Shown: piece after piece, positions 44,249 through 50,873 of the stretch
How the letters are laid out: each line of letters opens with the position of its first letter
Position numbering within the stretch: the stretch's first letter is position 1
Origin: Clostridiales bacterium
GTDB taxonomy: Bacteria > Bacillota > Clostridia > Christensenellales > CAG-138
Direction of reading: 5' to 3'
Length of the DNA stretch: 51,439 nucleotides
Assembly (NCBI GenBank): GCA_009779405.1
Contig: WREI01000010.1
Location: 1 to 51,439 of the forward strand
Notes under the pieces: generated by a model
Told to the model about the DNA's origin: nothing
Database searches by the model: none
What the model saw: only the letters and a program-made list of their open reading frames with translations
Made by a program: the position numbers and the translations under genes

Positions 44249-45055
44249 ATGAGCGGCGACGAAATCCTCGTTTTTTTAGCTTCCCTTGTGGCAGCGGTAC
44301 TGTTTTTTGTGAAATGGTATCGGGCTATATTCGCCGCATGGCCAAAGTCGCGCGGCAAGTTGGGGAAAATACTGCTGGGCGTACTCCCCGTCCTCGCCTT
44401 CCTGATCATCCGCTTTGTTTTGAAAAATCTGGCCTCCTATGACGTGATCTTCGACCCCTCCTATATCACCTTCTATATATTCCTCGGCTTTGCCTGCCTT
44501 GCCTTCGGCTGCTTTATGATGCGCGGCTGCTTCGACCTGTCCTGGCGGGACGATGTGCTGCACCTGAACAACAGGGCCGCGGCGTTCGCCTTTGCGGGCG
44601 GATTTTTGGGTATCACGCTGATTTACGCGGCGGCGAACATCGGCGATGGTCCCGGTTGGTGGTGCGTCATCTTCGCGGGCGGTCTGGGGCTCGGCGCGTG
44701 GTTCCTGTCGGCTCTGATTTTGCAGGCCTGCACGCGGGTCTTTGAGCGCGTCACGGTCGAACGGGACCTCTCCTGCGGCATACGGCTCGGCTGTTATCTG
44801 ATCGCGAGCGGCATCCTGCTCGGCAGGGCCTCGGCGGGCGATTGGACGAGTTTCCAAATGACGGTGATCGAGTTTTGGGTCGGCTGGCCCGTGCTGCCGC
44901 TGACGGCGCTGGCCATCATCGGCGAACTGCTCTGCGTCCGCGCGGCCAATGAGCGGGAGACGCTCGGGAATAATATCGCGGGCTCCGTCCTCTGGGGCGT
45001 TATCATGATCGCCGCCGCGATATGCAGCGTCGTCTTCCTGATTCCCGGCCTTTGA
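44249..45055 (+). CDS. Multi-pass membrane protein, DUF350-like
   Basis: A 268-residue integral membrane protein with about seven helices. Start is MSGDEILVFL with AGGTGG upstream; the track's 19 upstream residues overlap the promoter. The second half (ERVTVERDLSCGIRLG..., ANERETLGNNIAGSV) has the repeated helix pair with a conserved acidic-Asn/Ala-Gly pattern seen in DUF350 proteins. That family often neighbours glutathionylspermidine-synthase-like ligases. Function could be a channel or an export partner. Its TGA lies 3 bp before the next ATG, so expression is coupled. Family match is by recall and should be treated as probable. Confidence 0.65.
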   Translation: MSGDEILVFLASLVAAVLFFVKWYRAIFAAWPKSRGKLGKILLGVLPVLAFLIIRFVLKNLASYDVIFDPSYITFYIFLGFACLAFGCFMMRGCFDLSWRDDVLHLNNRAAAFAFAGGFLGITLIYAAANIGDGPGWWCVIFAGGLGLGAWFLSALILQACTRVFERVTVERDLSCGIRLGCYLIASGILLGRASAGDWTSFQMTVIEFWVGWPVLPLTALAIIGELLCVRAANERETLGNNIAGSVLWGVIMIAAAICSVVFLIPGL

Positions 45056-45058
45056 GCG

Positions 45059-46285
45059 ATGGATATGGGTATAAAATTGGCAGGCATCCCGCGCGACGCG
45101 GATTACCGCTACGAGGTGATCTTCCGCGCCTATAAATGGGACCCACAGGTGGGTGACAGCAATACCATCGCCCGGCACGCGCTGCTGATGGATGCGGATA
45201 CCGCGCGGCAATTGGAAGTTTGGGCGGAGCAGTTGTCCGAAGAAACCATGCGCATGGAAGAAGCGCTGATCGACAGGCCCGCCCTATATAAAAAGCTGGG
45301 ATTCCCGAAGGAAACGCGCAAGGCCTTGGAGAAAATGACGGGCTATGGCCGCGATAAAAACATACGCCTGATGCGCTTCGACTTCCACCCGACAACGGCG
45401 GGCTGGGCCATCTCGGAGGTGAACAGCGATGTGCCGGGCGGACTGGCCGAGGCCTCCTCCCTGCCCGTTCTCGCGGCCCGCTATTTCGAGGGCTATGCGC
45501 CGGCCAAAAACACGGCGGACGCGCTGCTGCAAGCGTTTCGGGACAAGATCCCGGCGGGCGGCAGCATCGCCTTTGTGCACGCAACCTCCTATGCCGACGA
45601 CCGCCAGGTGATGCAGTTTCTGGGCGACAGCGTAAGCGCCGCGGGCTATCGCGCCCTCTACGCCGCGCCGGATCATATTGTATGGGAGGGCAACAAGGCG
45701 CAGGGTATAGACGCAATCGTCCGCTTTTATCCCTTGGAATGGCTGGCGAATCTGCCGAAGAAGTCGGCGTGGACCAAATATTTCAACAGCGAAACCCCCG
45801 CCTGCAACCACCCCGCCGCCATGCTCACGCAGTCCAAACGCCTGCCCCTCGTCTGGGACGAATTGGGCGTCGAGCTCCCCGCGTGGAAGACCCTGCTGCC
45901 GCAGACGGGAGACCCAAAATCGGTCAAACAACCAAGCGAGGACTGGGTGCTGAAACCGGCCCTGGGCAGGGTGGGGGAGGGCATCGCAATCCGCGGCACC
46001 ATGCCCGAAAAAGAACGGCGGCAAATTGCAAAAGCCGCGCGCAGAGAGCCCCAAAACTGGGTCGCGCAGCGCAAATTTGAAAGCTTGCCGTTGACGTCGG
46101 AAACAGGGGAAATCTATCACCTCTGCGTCGGCGTATTCACCGTAGACGGAAAAAGCGCGGGCTTCTACGGCAGAATCAACCCCTATCCGCGCATGGACGC
46201 CAACGCGAAGGATATAGCGATATTAATTAATTGTAGGGGCGAGGCATGCCTCGCCCGCCCGAATACAGAAAGGACCCCAAAATGA
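45059..46285 (+). CDS. Glutathionylspermidine synthase-like ATP-grasp ligase
   Basis: A 408-residue protein of the preATP-grasp/GSP synthase family that forms amide bonds using ATP. Visible: the N-terminal RFDFHPTTAGWAISEVNSD pre-ATP-grasp motif, substrate segment DVPGGLAEA, ATP-binding WVLKPALGRVGEGI, and the metal-site region VQRKFESLPL. The final 18 residues (NCRGEACLARPNTERTPK) come from an inserted GTAGGGGC palindrome read in frame. Its TGA overlaps the next ATG (ATGA). Amidase or spermidine genes are absent, so a peptide- or polyamine-modifying ligase of unknown substrate is more likely than true glutathionylspermidine synthase. Confidence 0.85.
   Translation: MDMGIKLAGIPRDADYRYEVIFRAYKWDPQVGDSNTIARHALLMDADTARQLEVWAEQLSEETMRMEEALIDRPALYKKLGFPKETRKALEKMTGYGRDKNIRLMRFDFHPTTAGWAISEVNSDVPGGLAEASSLPVLAARYFEGYAPAKNTADALLQAFRDKIPAGGSIAFVHATSYADDRQVMQFLGDSVSAAGYRALYAAPDHIVWEGNKAQGIDAIVRFYPLEWLANLPKKSAWTKYFNSETPACNHPAAMLTQSKRLPLVWDELGVELPAWKTLLPQTGDPKSVKQPSEDWVLKPALGRVGEGIAIRGTMPEKERRQIAKAARREPQNWVAQRKFESLPLTSETGEIYHLCVGVFTVDGKSAGFYGRINPYPRMDANAKDIAILINCRGEACLARPNTERTPK
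46233..46257 (+). repeat. GTAGGGGC palindrome inside the ATP-grasp gene
   Basis: GTAGGGGCGAGGCATGCC... is in frame near the end of the ligase gene and contributes its C-terminal residues (CRGEACLARP). It does not introduce a stop. Confidence 0.82.
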
Positions 46286-47025
46286 CCGGAAACATAGACG
46301 CATACAAAGCCTGGGTGCCGGCGGACGCCCTGTGGACGGACTGGGCCAAGCCCGTCCTGTTCGCAAACATGCCCCCGGAATGCTATGATAAAATCGTCGT
46401 CCCCGAACTGCCCTGGATCACGCGCTTGGACGCGTCGACGGCCATTATCGCCGACCTGCCCGGCAGGGCGGGCGTGCTGACGGGCCTGGCGCTGGCGCGA
46501 CTCGGCTATCGCCCCGTGCCACTCTATAACGGCGTCTGCGAGGGCGGGGCAAGCATGGTCGTCCCCAACATAGAAATTATGCAGGTGCTCTGCGGCGGCG
46601 CGAAGATCATATCCGCCATGCCCCTACGCTCCGACGCGCCGCCCGCGTTCCTGCTCGACGCGAACCGACTGAACGGGTTTGGCAAGCAGCCGGGCAGCTA
46701 TGACAACCGCTGGTGCGTCTTCCCCCAAGACCTGCCCTCCGCCGCCTTCCTTCGCAACAGCGGCATCCGAAACGTCATCGTCCGCACCAACAACCGGCAC
46801 GAAGACTTGACGCACATCCTGTATCGCTACCAAAGCGAGGATATCTCCATCTTTATACACGACGGCATCCAACAAAAACCCGTGCAAATCCACAAGCCTT
46901 CCCGCTTCAAACATCTCTTTTATCGCGTCGGCGTGATCATGGGCCTGCGCCGCAACGCGGCAGGCGGCTTCGGCGCGCAGGTCCCCGAACCCGGCAGTGG
47001 CGGGCGGTATTACGGGTATGGTTGA
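46282..47025 (+). CDS. Unknown protein of the ATP-grasp operon
   Basis: A 247-residue protein with no family I recognise. The ATG at 46282 is preferred (AAAGGA 8 bp upstream, 1-base overlap with the previous stop); the track start adds 12 residues that read through the repeat. The middle (IVVPELPWITRLDASTAIIADL, GRAGVLTGLALARLGYRPVPL) looks like a Rossmann-like or periplasmic-binding-like alpha/beta fold, and HILYRYQSEDISIFIHDG is another strong strand-helix unit. The C-terminus is Gly/Tyr-rich (GSGGRYYGYG). No signal peptide. Its tight coupling to the ligase suggests a partner, substrate carrier or second enzyme of the same pathway. Confidence 0.6.
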   Translation: MTGNIDAYKAWVPADALWTDWAKPVLFANMPPECYDKIVVPELPWITRLDASTAIIADLPGRAGVLTGLALARLGYRPVPLYNGVCEGGASMVVPNIEIMQVLCGGAKIISAMPLRSDAPPAFLLDANRLNGFGKQPGSYDNRWCVFPQDLPSAAFLRNSGIRNVIVRTNNRHEDLTHILYRYQSEDISIFIHDGIQQKPVQIHKPSRFKHLFYRVGVIMGLRRNAAGGFGAQVPEPGSGGRYYGYG

Positions 47026-47066
47026 TTTCAATGTTCAGCGCGCAATGTTCAACGCACAATGATTGT
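47026..47066 (+). repeat. Half element H8 (heptamer arm)
   Basis: TTCAATGTTCAGCGCGCAAT... with 7-bp units like H1 and H5, starting just after the TGA of the preceding gene. It is followed by GTGGAGACGCCGGATGCC. The opposite arm and most of the core are missing. Confidence 0.72.
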
Positions 47067-47269
47067 GGAGACGCCGGATGCCAGATTCGGTGACAAGGGC
47101 TTTGTTTTACGCGTATTTGGCGCTGGTTTTGATATTTTTGAACGAAGGCTTGAAAAATGGCAAAATATCAAACAAATATCCCGACAGCAGGCCCTTGATC
47201 TTCTTCTATTTTGCCATTTTTTTCAGGTTTATACACGCGAATGCAAGAAGAACTTGGAAGTATTGGGTT

Positions 47270-47484
47270 AGGGCCCCAATACTTCTGTAGTTCGTGCAGC
47301 TATTTCGGGTTATTTTCTTGTATCCGTCTCTGTTCGTCGTGCGATAGGATAGCACCTGATTCTCAGGACAGATCACGCAATCACAATATTCGTCATGCAC
47401 ATATTTATAATGTAACGGCTTACCTGATTGTTGTCGCGGTACGCGTCCCCCTGACACATGCCCCTTGACACATTCTGCTATCAA
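47270..47484 (-). pseudogene. IS1182-type transposase fragment
   Basis: The minus-strand translation holds a recognisable piece of the middle of IS1182-family transposases: KYVHDEYCDCVICPENQV and LSYRTTNRDGYKKI, with the typical CxxC-like ICPENQ motif. The remainder of the protein and the ends of the element are absent. It marks the start of an AT-rich, repeatedly recombined stretch. Confidence 0.65.
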
Positions 47485-48167
47485 CTTTTTCGATCATTAT
47501 CAATTATAAACGGGATTGAGCGATAATACTGCAGCATGAAAAGCAAGTTCACCCTCATATTTGAATTTGAATAGTATTGAAATAGCGTACCTGTATATAC
47601 TATTTTGTCATCAAATTCATCAATAATTCCATATTGCACTGTTTCAATACCATCTTCATAGTAATAAGCAATACATAAAGATCCTGTCGGCAAATAACAG
47701 AATGGAATTGAAATTTCATAATCTTGATTTTGTCTTCGCATTATTGATTTAATCTGTTCTTGAGCTCCTTCTTGCGAAGGGAATATGGATAATATTAAGC
47801 AATCCCAAATCTCAAGCTTTTCATTCAAGAAAACATAAAGTTTTTCACTATTATCCGCAACAATAACAGCGTAGTAGCCTTGAAAAGTCCTGCGTAAATA
47901 CCTTAACCGAAAATGCTCGCGCAAATTGCTAACCGTTAGCGCTGGTTCTCCATCATCTTCAATCCACATTTCTAAAAATACATGCAGCGATTCTGCTGAA
48001 TGTTGTTGTGCGCACTCTTCTGTTTTGCATATATTATTTATGCGCAACCATTTACTTTTCTTGTATTTCCGAAATGGACCAAATACAACGAATAATGAGG
48101 AGAAACATAATACGCTCATTGCAAAGCAAATAAGAAAAATAATGATGAATTTCCTTTTGTTTTTCAT
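47481..48167 (-). CDS. Membrane-anchored protein, candidate immunity protein
   Basis: A 228-residue protein with start MKNKRKFIIIF (AGGGGA 7 bp upstream; the track's extra 8 residues are unlikely). It has one membrane helix (FIIIFLICFAMSVLCFSSLFVVFG) and a mostly beta extracellular or cytoplasmic domain (GYYAVIVADNSEKLYVFLNE, TGSLCIAYYYEDGIETVQYG). No named family. AT content is high. Its start lies 39 bp after the stop of the orphan RHS tip on the same strand. Immunity genes normally sit there, so immunity is a reasonable guess; a host membrane protein is the alternative. Confidence 0.55.
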   Translation of the reverse strand: MKNKRKFIIIFLICFAMSVLCFSSLFVVFGPFRKYKKSKWLRINNICKTEECAQQHSAESLHVFLEMWIEDDGEPALTVSNLREHFRLRYLRRTFQGYYAVIVADNSEKLYVFLNEKLEIWDCLILSIFPSQEGAQEQIKSIMRRQNQDYEISIPFCYLPTGSLCIAYYYEDGIETVQYGIIDEFDDKIVYTGTLFQYYSNSNMRVNLLFMLQYYRSIPFIIDNDRKS

Positions 48168-48206
48168 TTGATTTTCCCCTTTTAATAACAAAGATAAATT
48201 GCATGC

Positions 48207-48848
48207 TCAAGGATTCAATATCCGCACTGCAATGAAAAGAATATCAGAATCATATCCTGCACTTATGGTTGTTGTACACCCATCACCTATAAGAAAAACA
48301 CCTACTCCTGACCAAGAAGCTTGCAAAGGGTTTATTTTTCCCCTTCGTGCACTCAATTCTCCGCGCTTATCTGCCCAAGTTCCATCATTAAGAAGTATTG
48401 CAAAATGGTAATCATACTGTCCGGCAGCGAGTCCCACTATAGGCGTTGTTCTTACAGAAATAATAAATTCGTTTATAGCAGCATATGTATAACTCGATAT
48501 TTGTCTAGCAGAAAAAGCTTTTTTACCTACCTCTATTCCTCCTGGTCTTCTAATTCTATTGATTCGGTCAATGGCAGATTTTGCTACTTTATTGACACCA
48601 TAAGACCCATCAAAATTGTAACCAAATATTTCCTTCCTTGCATCATCGCTCATGTGCAATCCTGCTGCATCATAAAGATACATCATAACATTACCCCGGC
48701 ACCTAGTTTTAGCATCCTTACAGGGTTTGAAATCCGGAGCAACAGTTTGTGTACCCGCACACGAGGGGCATGTCCATGCAGAAGAGCCACCGCAAGAGCA
48801 CATTCCATTCGGGTCATGCATATTGGTTGGATTGTTTAAACAGCATCC
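48207..48848 (-). pseudogene. Orphan RHS C-terminal tip (polymorphic-toxin-like)
   Basis: The frame opens with CLNNPTNMHDPNGM, the closing signature of the RHS/YD-repeat core (typically N-P-x-N-x-x-D-P-x-G). It then continues as a 190-residue variable tip. The RHS repeats themselves are missing, cut by the gene at 48836-49123, whose stop lies inside this frame. The tip has Cys in KTRCRGNVMMYLYDAAG and His in QYDYHFAILLNDGTWADKRG. A Cys plus a His before a DGTW(S/A)(H/D)K motif recalls papain/NlpC-like peptidase tips. Without its core it is probably not delivered; the ATG at 48821 has no good ribosome binding site. Confidence 0.65.
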
Positions 48849-49123
48849 TCATATAGTTTGAGCAATTTCTTTTGCTCCTTAATGATCTTCTCCAGCTCTT
48901 TGCGGGTGGGTTCAGGTTTCCGCTGCCTGCCCGGTTTGCGCTTGGGGTATTGTTCGGGGTTATTCTTTCTCAATGCTGCATAGTAATTGCTGAAAAACCA
49001 CTTAACTTGGTCGTGTGTCAAGCCAACCGCTTCACTGATTTCCAAGTTGCTTTTTCCTTCATTCTTCAAGTACAGCATCTTTTCTCGGATTTCGTCCGAA
49101 TGTCGCATTACTTCCCTTGCCAT
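48836..49123 (-). CDS. Small helix-turn-helix protein, IS3 OrfA-like
   Basis: A 95-residue protein; start MAREVMRHSDEIREKM with GGAGGTG 8 bp upstream (the track begins 36 residues earlier). It has an HTH region (NLEISEAVGLTHDQVKWFFS) followed by a basic linker (KRKPGRQRKP) and a C-terminal helical segment (KELEKIIKEQKKLLKLYEDAV), resembling the OrfA transposase half of IS3-type elements. No OrfB is next to it. It may be a free-standing regulator or a remnant. Its last codons overlap the RHS fragment's frame. Confidence 0.6.
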   Translation of the reverse strand: MAREVMRHSDEIREKMLYLKNEGKSNLEISEAVGLTHDQVKWFFSNYYAALRKNNPEQYPKRKPGRQRKPEPTRKELEKIIKEQKKLLKLYEDAV

Positions 49124-49244
49124 GGACTGCACCTCCCTTTTGTTTATTCTAACACATTTACTTCGGGTACCTGTCCATTTTCCCGGATGCAGTGCATTAC
49201 GGTACAGCGAACAAAAATACCCCCTTTGCAAGCGGGTAAATCAA

Positions 49245-50345
49245 CTATCGTTCGTCCCTTTCGATAGTGCTGCTTGTTTGAAAACGTATCGTTTCGCGGC
49301 ACAGTTCCCTTATTTGCGCCTGTCGCTTCAACAAGTATTGCACCACAAAGGTTTTTGGGTCGGATATGCCATCCCGAACAGGCAGGCTCCACGGAATGCT
49401 GTGAACGAGCTTATGCAGTTCCCCGGTGGTAATCGTGCGTATCCGCAATGGTCTATTGGCATATCGGACAAGCTCCACAAAATCGCCGATTAGGGCATCG
49501 TTCACTACGCTTGGATAGTTCCTCGAAACCAAAGCGATATTGTGGTCGAAGAAAGGCGCGAGGGACAAAACTTCGCCCGTGTCGCTCTTGCGCAGCACAC
49601 CGAAATTATGTTCGTGCCTGTCCATGTTCAGAACGAGCGCGTCCAAATAGCACATCTGCAAATAAGCGTCTGTAATATGCTGCCCGTATGGGGCGAGAGC
49701 ATCGTAGATTTTGATATAATTAGGCGTATCCCCGACAATGCTATGTGCAGGCTCAAAGTCCACGCTTGCATTATGCGTGAAGTCGCGGCTCTTGATAAAG
49801 TCGCCGTCCGGTTCGTATTCCGCCATTGGAAAGCCCAGCAGTTTGCCGATACGGGAAATCAGCAGTTCGGAAAACAGTTCTTCCGGTTTTCCCGCTTTCA
49901 GCATCCACCATTCGCCGTCTATCAATCGCCAACACTTTTCAAAACTGCCTATGTTGGTCAGTTCGGGAGTGCGGCTGGGGGCTTGGTGAAAGGAATTGAC
50001 ATCGCCCGTTAAGGCAAGATTGTCAAAACGGTTGACGGAAAAACGAACGTCCGCATAATTTGTGGTCGTATCATCTATGGGCCTTACCCAATAATTATCC
50101 GTGATGGTGGCGGCGTTCACAGAAAGAACCGCTGTGAGGTCGTCCCTGTTTTGCAAGCGTAGCGCCTTTTTGAGCAAGCGGGAATTGGTACGGTGATTGT
50201 CTATCGCGCGGGAACAAAGCCAGGTTACTATATCGCCCGTGCGCTGCAAATACAACGGCAACCGCTCGGGAATAATTGCCTGAAATTCTCCATTTACTAT
50301 CTTTGCGATAGGCGTATCTTTTGAAAGCAAGAGCAAATCAATCAT
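49245..50345 (-). CDS. HipA/CtkA-like protein kinase-fold protein
   Basis: A 366-residue protein of the HipA/CtkA kinase superfamily. The kinase-like core is in the C-terminal half: nucleotide-region KAGKPEELFSELLISRIGK, catalytic loop LNMDRHEHNFGV (Asp in MDRHEHN) and metal-binding FFDHNIALV. HipA toxins phosphorylate tRNA synthetases; CtkA is a eukaryote-like kinase. The N-terminal part (about residues 1-130) is not the usual HipA N-subdomain. A ribosome binding site (AAAGGATGG) lies 12 bp upstream of the ATG. No HipB is adjacent, so toxin function is uncertain. An upstream 12-codon frame ends in TGA overlapping the ATG. Confidence 0.75.
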   Translation of the reverse strand: MIDLLLLSKDTPIAKIVNGEFQAIIPERLPLYLQRTGDIVTWLCSRAIDNHRTNSRLLKKALRLQNRDDLTAVLSVNAATITDNYWVRPIDDTTTNYADVRFSVNRFDNLALTGDVNSFHQAPSRTPELTNIGSFEKCWRLIDGEWWMLKAGKPEELFSELLISRIGKLLGFPMAEYEPDGDFIKSRDFTHNASVDFEPAHSIVGDTPNYIKIYDALAPYGQHITDAYLQMCYLDALVLNMDRHEHNFGVLRKSDTGEVLSLAPFFDHNIALVSRNYPSVVNDALIGDFVELVRYANRPLRIRTITTGELHKLVHSIPWSLPVRDGISDPKTFVVQYLLKRQAQIRELCRETIRFQTSSTIERDER

Positions 50346-50416
50346 ATTGCGTTTTCACCATCCTTTATTGATTGTATCATATTTGCGCTAAGATACAAGA
50401 ATTTTTCTCAATCCAA

Positions 50417-50497
50417 TCATTCCTTTTTCGCCCTGCTCTTATAGACGTTATACTCTGCGATTCGTAAAGTAAAATCGTTTTCCATTATTATACACAT
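50417..50497 (-). CDS. Possible 26-residue small ORF
   Basis: MCIIMENDFTLRIAEYN... follows AAAGGG at good spacing and precedes the HipA-like gene. Very short; the residues are mixed charged without a membrane helix. It is listed only because of the ribosome binding site. Confidence 0.3.
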   Translation of the reverse strand: MCIIMENDFTLRIAEYNVYKSRAKKE

Positions 50498-50557
50498 TTC
50501 AACCCTTTCCGTAAATACATTTTCATAAAATCAATTCATTTTCTACCCCTCCGTAAA

Positions 50558-50606
50558 TTTTACAAACAAACCGCCTTACAAACGCCCAAAAAATTGCCTG
50601 TAAGGG
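50558..50606 (+). repeat. 49-bp direct repeat, copy A
   Basis: TTTTACAAACAAACCGCC... ; about 41 of 49 bases match copy B. Each copy contains CCTTACA...TGTAAGG-type inverted pieces. Confidence 0.6.
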
Positions 50607-50650
50607 AGGATGCAATTTTCGATTGCTATTTTGACGGTTTTCGGCGCAAA

Positions 50651-50699
50651 TTTTATAAATAAAATGCCTTACAAAACCCGAAAAAATTGCCTATAAGGG
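50651..50699 (+). repeat. 49-bp direct repeat, copy B
   Basis: TTTTATAAATAAAATGCC... with CTTACAAAACCCGAAAAAAT; spaced 93 bp from copy A. Confidence 0.6.
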
Positions 50700-50773
50700 C
50701 AAGAGCGTCAAACGCAAAAAACGCCGAAAATCATACCTATATATAGGAACAACTTTATAAGGTAGCCCCACCC

Positions 50774-50802
50774 AGCCACTTCTTTCGGGAGGTAGCTTTT
50801 TT
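50774..50802 (+). terminator. Terminator-like hairpin 1
   Basis: AGCCACTTCT pairs with GGGAGGTAGCT (with G-U pairs) around TTTC, followed by TTTTTT. Confidence 0.5.
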
Positions 50803-50806
50803 GTCG

Positions 50807-50842
50807 CGCCCACGAGTGCTTTTGCGCCGTGGGCGTTTTTTT
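50807..50842 (+). terminator. Rho-independent terminator 2
   Basis: CGCCCACG...CGTGGGCG is a perfect 8-bp stem followed by TTTTTTT. With hairpin 1 it makes a tandem terminator or attenuator in front of the following ORF. Confidence 0.75.
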
Positions 50843-50873
50843 ATGTCCCAAAAAAATGAAAGGAAACAAACCC

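Larger units (their letters stand above)
50346..50873. other. AT-rich intergenic region with direct repeats and two terminator-like hairpins
   Basis: Besides a small ORF at 50417-50497, this stretch has a pair of 49-bp direct repeats (50558-50606 and 50651-50699), inverted GACGGTTTTCGGCG/ACGCCGAAAATC pieces, and two hairpins each followed by a T run (50774-50802, 50807-50842). I see no longer gene in it. Its organisation resembles a leader or control region of a mobile element. Confidence 0.6.

Noticed and set aside
46246-46281. Upstream start of the third ATP-grasp-operon gene
   Set aside because: The extra residues come from the palindromic repeat; the ATG at 46282 has a proper ribosome binding site and overlaps the previous stop.
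47059-47290. Short plus-strand ORFs after the ATP-grasp operon
   Set aside because: They begin inside or next to the half repeat element and overlap the transposase remnant; the hydrophobic stretch is not a convincing gene.
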